From Plantibacter sp050587525 (lineage in GTDB: Bacteria; Actinomycetota; Actinomycetes; Actinomycetales; Microbacteriaceae), in NCBI RefSeq assembly GCF_050587525.1, contig NZ_JBOBFT010000009.1, positions 62,001 to 126,000 on the forward strand: a DNA stretch of 64,000 nt. The letters are read 5' to 3'. A model generated the notes under the pieces. It ran no database searches and was not told where the DNA came from. It was given only the letters and a program-made list of their open reading frames with translations. Below, piece by piece: positions 8,027 through 16,009 of this stretch. A program made the translations under genes and the position numbers. How positions within the stretch are numbered: position 1 is the first letter of the stretch; every line of letters begins with the position of its first letter.

Positions 8027-9298
8027 ATGAGCACGCCATCGCCACGCACCGTTGAACTGGAGATCTCCAACGTAGCCCACGGTGGTGTTTTCGTCGCCCG
8101 GCTCGAGGGTCGGGTGGTCTTCGTCCCGGACACGCTGCCGGGGGAGCGCGTCCTCGCCCGCATCGTGGATGAGAACGAGAAGCGGTTCTGGCGGGCGGAC
8201 ACCCTCGAGGTGCTCGAGGCGTCGGAGCACCGCAAGCCGCACGTGTGGGCCGAGGCGTCGATCGAACGGGCTCCCGAGGATCGTCCGGGTGGTGCCGAGT
8301 TCGGTCACATCGAGCTCGCGCACCAGCGTGCGTTGAAGCACCGCGTCCTGGCGGAGGGCCTCGAGCGGTTCGCGGACTCGACGTTCGCGTTCGACGTCGC
8401 GCCCGTCGAGGACGAGACCGAGGACGGCACGCGCTGGCGCACTCGCGTCTCCCTCCACGTGGATGCGGACGGCAAGGTCGGTCCGTACGCCGCCCGTTCC
8501 CACCGTGTCATCCCCGTGACCGATCTGCCGCTCGCCACCGAGGGCGTCGCTGCGGCGGCCGCGATCCGTGAGCTGCCGTACAAGGCGACCTCGATCGACA
8601 TCGTCGAACCGTCCTCCGGCGGCGTCCGCGTGCTCTCCCGCACGGATGACACGCAGCAGAAGCGCGGCAAGCGCCGTCCGGCCCGTCCGCCGGTCGATCC
8701 GATCCGCGAGCGCGTCGGCGACCGTGAGTTCCTCGTCGATGCCGCCGGGTTCTGGCAGGTGCATCGCAAGGCCGCCTCCACGCTCCAGAAGGCCGTGGTC
8801 GATGCGATCGACGACGCCGCGTTCGATCCTCGCGCGGCGAACCTCGACCTGTACGGCGGCGTCGGCCTCCTCGCCGCGGCCGTCGGAGACCGCTTCGGTT
8901 CGACGACGCGCATCGTCACGGTCGAGAGCGATGAACGCGCCACGGAGTTCGCGGGGGAGAACCTCGTCGACTGGGTCGGCGCACAGGCCGTCACCGCGAG
9001 GGTCGACTCGTTCCTCCGCCGCGAGATCGCTGGAGCCTCCGCGTCGGACCTCACGCGCTACGCCTCGGCGACCGTCGTGCTCGATCCGCCGCGTTCCGGC
9101 GCCGGTCGCGAGGTCGTCGCGAGCCTTGCCGAGCTGCGACCGGCGAGCATCGTGTACGTCGCGTGCGACCCCATCGCGCTCGCCCGCGACGTTGCGCTCC
9201 TGCGCGACGGCGGCTACGAACTGACCCGCCTGCAGGGCTACGACCTCTTCCCGAACACGCATCATCTGGAGTCCGTCGCGACGTTCACCCGGGTCTGA
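8027..9298 (+). CDS. TRAM-domain class I SAM-dependent RNA m5U methyltransferase (TrmA/RlmCD family)
   Basis: 423 aa. Predicted to methylate C5 of a uridine in rRNA or tRNA using S-adenosylmethionine. Seen: an N-terminal TRAM-like RNA-binding region (about residues 8-65), the SAM-binding loop DLYGGVGLLAAAVG, the motif LDPPRSGAG, and the catalytic cysteine in IVYVACDPIALARD. The C-terminal GYDLFPNTHHLESVATF is characteristic of the family. The iron-sulfur cysteine cluster of RlmD-type enzymes is not evident. The exact target (tRNA U54 or a 23S rRNA uridine) cannot be decided from the sequence. It is a monocistronic gene divergent from maf. Confidence 0.9.
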   Translation: MSTPSPRTVELEISNVAHGGVFVARLEGRVVFVPDTLPGERVLARIVDENEKRFWRADTLEVLEASEHRKPHVWAEASIERAPEDRPGGAEFGHIELAHQRALKHRVLAEGLERFADSTFAFDVAPVEDETEDGTRWRTRVSLHVDADGKVGPYAARSHRVIPVTDLPLATEGVAAAAAIRELPYKATSIDIVEPSSGGVRVLSRTDDTQQKRGKRRPARPPVDPIRERVGDREFLVDAAGFWQVHRKAASTLQKAVVDAIDDAAFDPRAANLDLYGGVGLLAAAVGDRFGSTTRIVTVESDERATEFAGENLVDWVGAQAVTARVDSFLRREIAGASASDLTRYASATVVLDPPRSGAGREVVASLAELRPASIVYVACDPIALARDVALLRDGGYELTRLQGYDLFPNTHHLESVATFTRV

Positions 9299-9421
9299 GC
9301 GGCCTGCGGGCGGACGTCGACACCTCGGCGATCCGCCGGCGATCCGCCCGCGACACGCCGCCTCGACGCGCCACGCACGACTCGCTACGCGACCGGAGCG
9401 CGACGCGGCCCGCCGCGCCAC

Positions 9422-9427
9422 TACGAT
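9422..9427 (+). promoter_or_regulatory. -10 element TACGAT for the response regulator operon
   Basis: TACGAT followed by seven bases and GTG at 9435. It predicts a leaderless mRNA and decides the start of the response regulator against the in-frame ATG at 9426, which lies inside the -10 element. Confidence 0.5.
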
Positions 9428-9434
9428 GGGATCC

Positions 9435-10091
9435 GTGGTGACTGTCGCGATCATTGATGACCATGAGTCCGTGAGACTCGGTATCGCAGCGGTGTGCGCG
9501 CACGCCGGCTACGAGGTGATTGCGAGTGCCCCGACTGCGGTGGAGTGCGTCACCGAGTTGAACGGTCGCGTTCCCGACGTGGTCGTCCTCGACCTGTCGC
9601 TCTCCGACGGCAGCACGCCGACGAGCAACATCCACACCGTGCAGGCCACCGGCGCGCACGTGCTGATCCACTCGATCGCCGACCGCGTCGCCCTCGTCCG
9701 CGAGGCGCTCGCCGCCGGAGCGGCCGGTGTGATCCCGAAGTCGTCGCCGACCGACACCGTCATCGACGCCATCGGCACCGTCGCTCGCGGTGAAGTCCTC
9801 AACAACCTCGAATGGGCGAGCGCGATCGACGCCGACAGCGACTTCGCCCGCGCGCAGCTGGGCCGTCGCGAGCGCGACGTCCTGCACCTTTACGCGTCCG
9901 GACTTCCGTTGAAGACGGTCGCCATGCAGCTCGGCATCGCCTACTCGACCGCGCGGGAGCACATCGACCGCATCCGCGTGAAGTACGTCGAGGTCGGCCG
10001 TCCCGCACCCACCAAGGTCGATCTGCTGCGTCGCGCAGTCGAAGACGGGATCCTCCCTGGCCTGGACCAGGGCGGGACGGATGTCTCCTAG
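9435..10091 (+). CDS. NarL/FixJ-type response regulator (REC + LuxR HTH)
   Basis: 218 aa. The receiver domain (residues ~3-120) has the acidic pair Asp8-Asp9, the phospho-acceptor Asp53 in VVVLDLSLSDG, and the lysine in GVIPKSSP. The C-terminal LuxR-type helix-turn-helix begins at LGRRERDVLHLYASG, with recognition helix YSTAREHIDRIRVKY. The HTH is somewhat divergent from the usual LTxRExEVL form. The gene overlaps the histidine kinase start by 11 bases, so the two form one operon with a third membrane protein. The signal and regulon are unknown. The locus lies between genes that are close neighbours in other actinobacteria, so it looks like a lineage-specific insertion. Confidence 0.9.
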   Translation: MVTVAIIDDHESVRLGIAAVCAHAGYEVIASAPTAVECVTELNGRVPDVVVLDLSLSDGSTPTSNIHTVQATGAHVLIHSIADRVALVREALAAGAAGVIPKSSPTDTVIDAIGTVARGEVLNNLEWASAIDADSDFARAQLGRRERDVLHLYASGLPLKTVAMQLGIAYSTAREHIDRIRVKYVEVGRPAPTKVDLLRRAVEDGILPGLDQGGTDVS

Positions 10092-11331
10092 CCTGCGGGG
10101 CCCAGACCGGCATCCCGCGATTCGCGACGGAGCGAAGGATCCTTCGGCGCAGCGCCGGATGCTGAACACCGCGAACTTCGAACGCCTCCTCGGTCGTTCG
10201 GTCGCGCTCATCGGCACCGTGTTCGGGCTGCAGACGGCGTTGACCGCTGCCGGACAGGGCATCCAGATCGACGGCTGGCTGGGCATTGTCTACGTCGTCG
10301 CCGTCTTCGGCACCCTGTTCATCGCGATCGTCTGCAGCTTCTTCCTCTGGCACCACCGCGGCGCATCGGCAGTGTTCGCCGGCGTCTTCGCCGTGGCGCT
10401 CGTGATCTGGCCGCTCGTGAGCGATGACGTGCCGCGCGACGTCAACCAGGAACCGTGGATCTGGTACCTGTGCTCGATCGCCGCCGCGTTCGCCGTGGTC
10501 GCGATCCCGCTCCGCGCGGCGATCCTGTACACGCTCCTCACCTCGCTCATCTACGGCATCAACCGGATCGTCGATGCCGACTTCGTTCAGCCGTCGTGGG
10601 AGATCGGTGCGCTCGACGCGTCGTACGCCATGATCATCAGCGGTCTGATCGTGGTGCTCGTGAGTCTCTTCCGAACCCTCGCGAGCCGGGTCGACGTCGC
10701 CCGCGCCGCAGCCCTCGCGACCTACGACGCCGCCGTCAAGCAGCACGCGACCGAGGTCGAGCGCGTCGAGGTCGACTCGATCGTGCACGACAGCGTCCTC
10801 GCATCGCTGCTCGCGGCCGACCGGGCGGCGAGCCCGGAGTCCGAAGCCCTCGCCGTGGGGATGGCGCGCGTCGCGATCGAACAGCTCGAGGGCATCGGCG
10901 CGCCCGTCACGAGTGAGGACGAGGTCACGGGCCTCGCCGATCTCATCGAACGCCTCCGTGTCGCCGTCTCGATGATCGCGGAGCCGTACACGGTGACGAT
11001 CGAAGGGTCGTCTGGCCGCGTCCTGCCCGTCTCGGTCGCCAACGCGATCTACTGGGCGACGGTGCAGGCGATGGTGAACAGCGTCGAGCACGCCGGTGCC
11101 GGCGTGCTCCGCACCCTGCACATCGAGGGGATCGCCACGGGCGGCGTCCGCGTCGTCATCGCCGATGATGGAATCGGTTTCGACCCCTCGCAGGTCGCCG
11201 AGGAGCGCTTGGGACTCAAGGTCTCGATCGTCGAACGCGTCGCCGGTGTCGGCGGCCACACGACGGTCGACTCAGCGCCCGGCCGTGGCGCCGTCATCAC
11301 GATCGAATGGTCCCCGGAGGTGCACGTATGA
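10081..11331 (+). CDS. membrane-bound two-component sensor histidine kinase
   Basis: 416 aa. Five or six membrane helices occupy residues ~40-200, with almost no extracellular loop. They are followed by a dimerisation helix holding the likely phospho-histidine His236 in VDSIVHDSVLASLLAA and a C-terminal HATPase domain (N-box NAIYWATVQAMVNSVEHAG, G1-box VIADDGIGFDP, GLKVSIVERVAGVGG, G2-box PGRGAVITIEW). The HD dipeptide of the NarL-partner kinases is retained, but the surrounding sequence differs from canonical HisKA_3. An alternative start is ATG at 10159, which removes a hydrophilic 26-residue leader. It is coupled to the response regulator (overlap) and to the next gene (ATGA overlap at 11328-11331). 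With so little extracellular sequence it probably senses an intramembrane or membrane-stress signal. Confidence 0.88.
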   Translation: MSPSLRGPDRHPAIRDGAKDPSAQRRMLNTANFERLLGRSVALIGTVFGLQTALTAAGQGIQIDGWLGIVYVVAVFGTLFIAIVCSFFLWHHRGASAVFAGVFAVALVIWPLVSDDVPRDVNQEPWIWYLCSIAAAFAVVAIPLRAAILYTLLTSLIYGINRIVDADFVQPSWEIGALDASYAMIISGLIVVLVSLFRTLASRVDVARAAALATYDAAVKQHATEVERVEVDSIVHDSVLASLLAADRAASPESEALAVGMARVAIEQLEGIGAPVTSEDEVTGLADLIERLRVAVSMIAEPYTVTIEGSSGRVLPVSVANAIYWATVQAMVNSVEHAGAGVLRTLHIEGIATGGVRVVIADDGIGFDPSQVAEERLGLKVSIVERVAGVGGHTTVDSAPGRGAVITIEWSPEVHV

Positions 11332-12404
11332 CCCCGGCACCGAGGTACGCCCTCGTCATCCTCGCCGCCCTCTTCTCCGGCTACCACCTGCTCCGAGCGG
11401 CGCTCACGCTCGACACGCCCCGCAACGTCCTGCCCATCATCATCGCGATGGTCATCTATGCGGCGGCAAGCATCCTCAGCCTCTGGCCGAGCAAGAGCAC
11501 CCGGCTCCCGCCGTGGTTGGCGAGCTTCAACCTCGCGACCGCGATCGTCGTCCCGTTGCTCGTCACGAGCCAGCTGAACCCCGCACTCAACAACGGCTAT
11601 GCGTCCTGGCACGTCGCGTCGATCGGCACGCTCATGACGATCACGGTCGTCCGGCAGCGCGAACTCATCGCGTACATCGGCATCATCTTCCTCTCCGTCC
11701 AGTCGATCGTGTGGGCGGGGCCAGGCCTCGCCTTCGGCATGGGGCTGAGCGGCAGCATCATCTGGGTCGTGCTTGCGAGTGTCCTGACGAGATCGATCGC
11801 GGGTGCGCGGCACGATGCGGAGCGGCTCACGGAGGCGGAGCACGCTACCTCCGACTGGCAGGCCGCGCAGTACGCGCACGTGCACGAGCGCCGTCGTCGG
11901 CTCAGCCAGACGAGTCGTCTCGCGACGCCGATGCTCCGCACGATCATCGCGAACGACGGCCGACTGTCCGCCGCGGACCGCACGGAGTGCCGGACGCTCG
12001 AAGCGAGTCTGCGCGATGAGATCCGCGGGCGCCACCTCCTGAACGACGCCGTCCGCCAGGAGGTCCTCGCGGCACGTCGTCGCGGCGCGATCGTCAACAT
12101 GCTCGATGAGGGCGGACTCGACGAGCTCGAACCGGACGAGCTCCAGACGATCCTCGACCGCCTCGCCGCCGCGCTCTCGTCCTCCCGCGCTTCGCGTCTC
12201 ATCGTGCGCAGCGTCCCGGACGACGAGCGGGTGGCCGTGACGGTCGTCGGCCTGAAGCCGGCGCACCACGACCCAGCCACCGCATCGGACGACGACGATG
12301 ACGATTCCGAGGAGCTCGAATTGTGGCTGGAGATCCCGCGCCACGGCTCCTCTGACGACGTTCCGCTGCGCGGCACGGGGCTCTCGGACGCAAGCGGCCG
12401 CTGA
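11328..12404 (+). CDS. polytopic membrane protein with degenerate kinase-like cytoplasmic region, third gene of the two-component operon
   Basis: 358 aa, not recognised as a named family. The first ~160 residues form about five membrane helices. The rest is a long helical cytoplasmic segment (roughly residues 165-255, rich in Arg, Glu and Ala) and a C-terminal alpha/beta region ending with a run of aspartates (DDDDDD) and a last beta-like strand. The stretch LEASLRDEIRGRHLLND resembles the N-box helix of HATPase domains, but no G-boxes follow and no phospho-histidine helix is evident. The start codon overlaps the kinase stop (ATGA), so it should be made together with the kinase. Its layout copies the kinase (membrane domain then cytoplasmic helices). 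It may be a degenerate kinase paralogue that modulates signalling; this is inference. Confidence 0.75.
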   Translation: MTPAPRYALVILAALFSGYHLLRAALTLDTPRNVLPIIIAMVIYAAASILSLWPSKSTRLPPWLASFNLATAIVVPLLVTSQLNPALNNGYASWHVASIGTLMTITVVRQRELIAYIGIIFLSVQSIVWAGPGLAFGMGLSGSIIWVVLASVLTRSIAGARHDAERLTEAEHATSDWQAAQYAHVHERRRRLSQTSRLATPMLRTIIANDGRLSAADRTECRTLEASLRDEIRGRHLLNDAVRQEVLAARRRGAIVNMLDEGGLDELEPDELQTILDRLAAALSSSRASRLIVRSVPDDERVAVTVVGLKPAHHDPATASDDDDDDSEELELWLEIPRHGSSDDVPLRGTGLSDASGR

Positions 12405-12587
12405 GACGGCTGGCGGAGGCCGGTGGACGGCGACGAACGCCGGCGGAGACGTGTGGACGGCGACAGCCGGTCGATTCAGCCGACAGCCGGCGGGGTTCTG
12501 CGTGCGACGAGCACTCGCATCGGCTGAACAGGCCATCAAGGCGCTGCAGCACGTTCGCGGGTCACGCAAACCCCCTGAAAACAGGGA

Positions 12588-12616
12588 AGAGGGCCGGCAC
12601 CCGATGCCGGCCCTCT
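12588..12616 (+). terminator. strong hairpin, likely terminator of the two-component operon
   Basis: Perfect 12-bp stem AGAGGGCCGGCA / TGCCGGCCCTCT with a 5-base loop, followed by GTTG rather than a long T-run. It lies 184 bases after the last gene. Confidence 0.6.
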
Positions 12617-12628
12617 GTTGACGTTCGT

Positions 12629-12663
12629 GGGTCAGAGCAATAACCCGAATATTGCTCTGACCC
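12629..12663. terminator. second hairpin, possibly bidirectional terminator
   Basis: Perfect 13-bp stem GGGTCAGAGCAAT / ATTGCTCTGACCC with a 9-base loop. It lies downstream of both the plus-strand two-component operon and the minus-strand carboxylase beta/epsilon operon, and has no T-run. Confidence 0.5.
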
Positions 12664-12910
12664 GCCCCCCAAACTCCCGCTCGCTTGCCCTAGATGGAGC
12701 GAGAGCTGGTGGTGCGGCCCGATGAGACACACCTATCGCTATTGATACTGCCCCCTCAGGGCTCTCCCCAACAGTCGGCACTATGGAGGACATGGTCGGG
12801 CGTCTTGATTTTTTGCGCGCGACAGACCGAGTCGGCGCCGGGGCGCACGAAACCATGGTGCTCGAGCGACGCGTGGCGATCCCGGCGGGAATCACCGATC
12901 ACCCGCCCGA

Positions 12911-13135
12911 TCAGGCGTCGAAACCGCGCCAGCGTCCGGGACCGACGATGAGCGGCTTCCGCAGGGCGCGCTGGCTCCGCTGCCACGGGGTCTGCAGGGG
13001 CGCGTCCTCCGAGGAGTCGTCCTCCGCGGCGCCGTCGGCGATCGCCTGCGTGAGGACGGCCGTGAGCGCCGCGACCTCTTCGTCCGTGGGAGCGCCACGG
13101 ACGATCCGGATGTCGATCTCGGCCGGCTCGGTCAC
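12911..13135 (-). CDS. accE5: acyl-CoA carboxylase epsilon subunit
   Basis: 74-aa small subunit that stabilises and stimulates the actinobacterial alpha/beta acyl-CoA carboxylase complex. Seen: the family N-terminus IDIRIVRGAPTDEEVAALTAVL and the C-terminal tryptophan-containing block ending ALRKPLIVGPGRWRGFDA. The start is GTG at 13135, whose bases overlap the stop of the beta-subunit gene (GTGA), giving translational coupling and matched dosage. It is easily missed because it is short and GTG-started. The order beta then epsilon is the same as accD5-accE5 in mycobacteria. Confidence 0.9.
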   Translation of the reverse strand: MTEPAEIDIRIVRGAPTDEEVAALTAVLTQAIADGAAEDDSSEDAPLQTPWQRSQRALRKPLIVGPGRWRGFDA

Positions 13136-14733
13136 AGCGGGATGTTCCCGTGCTTCTTCGCGGGCAGGCTCGCACGCTTCGTGCGGAGGGCGCGCAGGGC
13201 CTTGATGACGGCGACGCGCGTCGCAGCCGGCTCGATGACGCCGTCGAGCTCGCCGCGTTCTGCGGCGAGGAACGGGCTGGCCACGTTGTACGTGTACTCG
13301 TTCGCGAGCTTCGTGCGGACGGCCGCGACGTCCTCGCCGGCCTCCTCCGCGCGCTTGATCTCGCCGCGGTAGAGGATGTTGACCGCGCCCTGACCGCCCA
13401 TGACGGCGATCTCGGCCGTCGGCCAGGCGAGGTTGATGTCGGCGCCCAGCTGCTTCGAGCCCATCACGATGTACGCGCCGCCGTAGGCCTTGCGCAGGAT
13501 GACCGTCACAAGCGGCACGGTCGCCTCGGCGTACGCGTAGAGCAGCTTCGCGCCGCGGCGGATGACGCCCGTCCACTCCTGGTCGGTGCCCGGCAGGTAT
13601 CCGGGGACGTCCACGAGGGTGAGGATCGGGATGCTGAACGCATCGCAGAACCGCACGAACCGGCTGGCCTTCTCGCCGGCCTCGATGTTGAGCGTGCCCG
13701 CCATCTGCGAGGGCTGGTTGGCGATGACGCCGACCGAGCGGCCTTCGACCCGGGCGAACCCGATGACGATGTTGGGCGCGAAGAGCGGCTGGACCTCCAG
13801 GAAGTCGCCGTCGTCGACGACGTGCTCGATGACCGTCTTGACGTCGTACGGCTGGTTCGCGGAGTCGGGGATGAGGGTGTTGAGCTTGCGGTCCTCATCG
13901 GTGGTCTCGAGTTCCACCTCGGTGGGGAAGACGGTCGCCTCGGACAGGTTGTTGTCCGGGAGGAAGCCGACGAGCGTGCGGGCGTAGTCGAGCGCGTCGC
14001 CCTCGTCGCTCGCGAGGTAGTGGGCCACACCGGAACGCGTGTTGTGGGTGAGCGCGCCGCCGAGCTCCTCCATGCCGACGTCCTCGCCCGTGACCGTCTT
14101 GATGACGTCGGGGCCGGTCACGAACATCTGGCTGGTCTTGTCGACCATGATGACGAAGTCGGTGAGGGCGGGGGAGTACACGGCACCGCCGGCGGCCGGT
14201 CCCATGATGATCGAGATCTGCGGGATGACCCCGGAGGCCTGCGTGTTGCGGCGGAAGATCTCGCCGTATTTGCCGAGGGCGACGACGCCCTCCTGGATCC
14301 GGGCTCCGCCGGAGTCGAGCATGCCGATGATGGGCACACCCGTCTTGAGAGCGAGGTCCATGACCTTGATGATCTTCTCGCCGGCGACCTCGCCGAGCGA
14401 TCCGCCGAAGATCGTGAAGTCCTGCGAGTACACGGCCACCTGGCGGCCGTGGATGGTGCCGGTGCCCGTCACGACGGCATCGCCGTATGGCCTGGAGCGG
14501 TCCATGCCGAAGGCCGTGGTGCGGTGACGGACGAACTCGTCGAGCTCGACGAAGCTGCCGTGGTCGAGGAGCTGCTCGATGCGCTCCCTGGCCGTCATCT
14601 TGCCCTTGGCGTGCTGTTTGGCGATGGCCGTCTCGCCACTCGCCGTCACCGCCTCGTGGTAGCGCGCTTTCAGGTCGGCGAGCTTGCCAGCAGTCGTGTA
14701 CATGTCTGGGCCGGGGGTGGTTTCGTCGGTCAC
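13132..14733 (-). CDS. accD5: acyl-CoA carboxylase beta subunit (carboxyltransferase)
   Basis: 533 aa. Transfers the carboxyl group from biotin to acetyl-/propionyl-CoA. It has the N-terminal and C-terminal crotonase-like carboxyltransferase halves. Seen: KMTARERIEQLLDHGSF at the N-terminus, the first oxyanion region (LDSGGARIQEGV), GPAAGGAVYSPALTDF, the GVIANQPSQMAGTL acyl-CoA region, DVPGYLPGTDQEW, and GGAYIVMGSKQLGADI in the second half. Length and motifs match AccD5/PccB. It is coupled to the epsilon subunit downstream and divergent from birA, whose product biotinylates the alpha subunit. This keeps the enzyme and its maturation factor together. Confidence 0.96.
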   Translation of the reverse strand: MTDETTPGPDMYTTAGKLADLKARYHEAVTASGETAIAKQHAKGKMTARERIEQLLDHGSFVELDEFVRHRTTAFGMDRSRPYGDAVVTGTGTIHGRQVAVYSQDFTIFGGSLGEVAGEKIIKVMDLALKTGVPIIGMLDSGGARIQEGVVALGKYGEIFRRNTQASGVIPQISIIMGPAAGGAVYSPALTDFVIMVDKTSQMFVTGPDVIKTVTGEDVGMEELGGALTHNTRSGVAHYLASDEGDALDYARTLVGFLPDNNLSEATVFPTEVELETTDEDRKLNTLIPDSANQPYDVKTVIEHVVDDGDFLEVQPLFAPNIVIGFARVEGRSVGVIANQPSQMAGTLNIEAGEKASRFVRFCDAFSIPILTLVDVPGYLPGTDQEWTGVIRRGAKLLYAYAEATVPLVTVILRKAYGGAYIVMGSKQLGADINLAWPTAEIAVMGGQGAVNILYRGEIKRAEEAGEDVAAVRTKLANEYTYNVASPFLAAERGELDGVIEPAATRVAVIKALRALRTKRASLPAKKHGNIPL

Positions 14734-14861
14734 CGTTTCACCTTACCGTCCGTCCCCTCCACCAGGCCGTTGACGACAAGGCACAATCCGGGGTCGGATC
14801 CGTTGTCGGGGGTCTCCAATGGGTGCCGGGTGATGGACCCGGCGTCCTCCGGGCCGCTCGT

Positions 14862-14867
14862 TAGGCT
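14862..14867 (+). promoter_or_regulatory. -10 element TAGGCT for leaderless birA
   Basis: TAGGCT, then six bases, then the birA ATG at 14874. There is no ribosome-binding site in the gap, so a leaderless transcript is predicted. Confidence 0.5.
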
Positions 14868-14873
14868 GAACGG

Positions 14874-15692
14874 ATGGACCTGCCTCGCACCGCCGCCGTC
14901 GTCTCCCGACTCGAGATCCTCGCCTTCGCCGGCTCCACGAACGACGAGCTCGTGGCGCGCGCCACCGGGACGGACACTGCCGAGTGGCCGGACTTCTCCG
15001 TCGTGCTGACCGACGACCAGCGGGGCGGCCGTGGTCGCCTGGGGCGCCCGTGGGTGGTGCCGGCCGGCGCATCGGTCGCGGTCTCGTTGCTGCTGCGACC
15101 CGTCACCCCGTCGGGTGCACCGCTCGGGATCGCGGGATACGGCTGGATCCCGCTGCTCGCCGGGGTGGCGCTGCACCGCGCGCTGCACGGGCTCGGCATC
15201 GAGGCCGGCGTGAAGTGGCCGAACGATGTGCTCGTCGACGGCGCGAAGATCTCCGGCATCCTCTCGGAACTCCTCCCCGGCGCGACGGGGGCGATCGTCG
15301 GCACCGGCATCAACCTCCGTCAGACGCGAGAGGAACTGCCCACGGACTGGTCGACCTCGCTCGCGCTCGCGGGCGTCGCCGACCCGGATCCCGATGCCGT
15401 GGTCTCCGCCTACCTCGCCGCCTTCCGCGAGCTGTACGAGGCGTACGTCGCGGCCGACGGCGATGCGGTCGCGAGCGGCCTGCGGGACGCCGTCATCGCC
15501 TCGTGCGTCACCCTCGGGACGGCCGTCCGCGTGGAACTCCCCGGGAGCGTCTTCCTCACGGGGACCGCGGAGTCGATCGATGCACTCGGGCAGCTCATCG
15601 TGCGCGATGGGGCCGGCGTCCTCACGACGGTCTCGGCAGGGGACGTCACGCATGTGCGGCCCGCCGCCGACCCGCTCGCTCCTGGTCGCTGA
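14874..15692 (+). CDS. birA: biotin-[acetyl-CoA carboxylase] ligase
   Basis: 272 aa, monofunctional (no N-terminal helix-turn-helix, so not a biotin repressor). It makes biotinyl-AMP and attaches biotin to the carboxylase alpha subunit. Seen: STNDELVAR near the N-terminus, the adenylate-binding GGRGRLGRPWVVPAG, KWPNDVLVDGAKISGILSEL with the catalytic lysine, and a C-terminal SH3-like domain (TLGTAVRVELPGS). It is divergent from the carboxylase beta gene. The stop codon and final residues are encoded by the start of a palindromic repeat (GGTCGCTGAGC), so repeat insertion has probably replaced the original 3' end of the gene. Confidence 0.95.
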   Translation: MDLPRTAAVVSRLEILAFAGSTNDELVARATGTDTAEWPDFSVVLTDDQRGGRGRLGRPWVVPAGASVAVSLLLRPVTPSGAPLGIAGYGWIPLLAGVALHRALHGLGIEAGVKWPNDVLVDGAKISGILSELLPGATGAIVGTGINLRQTREELPTDWSTSLALAGVADPDPDAVVSAYLAAFRELYEAYVAADGDAVASGLRDAVIASCVTLGTAVRVELPGSVFLTGTAESIDALGQLIVRDGAGVLTTVSAGDVTHVRPAADPLAPGR

Positions 15693-15937
15693 GCCTGTCG
15701 AAGTGCATGGCCCTTCGACAGGCTCAGGGACCGGAGCGGACGGATCGACCCCGGTCGCTGAGCTTGTCGAAGCGCGTGACCCCTTCGACAGGCTCAGGGA
15801 CCGGACACGTCGACCCCGGTCGCTGAGCTTGTCGAAGCGCGTGACCCCTTCGACAGGCTCAGGGACCGGAGCGGACGGATCGACCCCGGTCGCTGAGCCT
15901 GTCGAAGTGCGTGACCCCTTCGACAGGCTCAGGGACC
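15684..15937. repeat. cluster of four ~50-bp palindromic REP-like repeats
   Basis: Four head-to-tail units at 15684-15732, 15753-15802, 15818-15867 and 15888-15937 (spacing 69, 65 and 70). Each unit is GGTCGCTGAGC(C/T)TGTCGAAG, a short variable centre, then CTTCGACAGGCTCAGGGACC, which folds into a hairpin. The linkers are near-copies (GGAGCGGACGGATCGACCCC, one shortened to GGACACGTCGACCCC), so the array grew by tandem duplication. The first unit contains the birA stop codon. A related cluster lies at 25851-25980. The 318-bp gap between birA and the PH-domain gene holds little else. Confidence 0.9.
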
Positions 15938-16009
15938 GGACCGCACCGGATCACGGATCCTCGGGGTGGCTGAGGAGGAGTTCAGGCTCGGACTGGTAGA
16001 AAGGTGAAC

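Larger units (their letters stand above)
12405..12910. other. 506-bp non-coding gap with two hairpins
   Basis: No credible gene seen on either strand. It contains the two hairpins listed separately and a 13-of-14-bp direct repeat, ACGTTCGCGGGTCA (12551-12564) and ACGTTCGTGGGTCA (12621-12634), that brackets the first hairpin. Also present are two copies of GTGGACGGCGAC near 12423 and 12453. Beyond 12665 I recognise only a short T-run (GATTTTTTG near 12807) and nothing that looks like a tRNA or small RNA gene. Confidence 0.5.

Noticed and set aside
12632..12895. 87-codon minus-strand frame in the non-coding gap
   Set aside because: No ribosome-binding site, no motif, and overlap with a hairpin.
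12660..12910. Possible tRNA gene in the gap
   Set aside because: No TTCGA-type T-loop with matching acceptor stem could be found on either strand.
13150..15009. 619-codon plus-strand frame across the carboxylase beta gene
   Set aside because: Low-complexity translation with no motifs. The opposite strand encodes an intact AccD5, and the frame also runs into birA.
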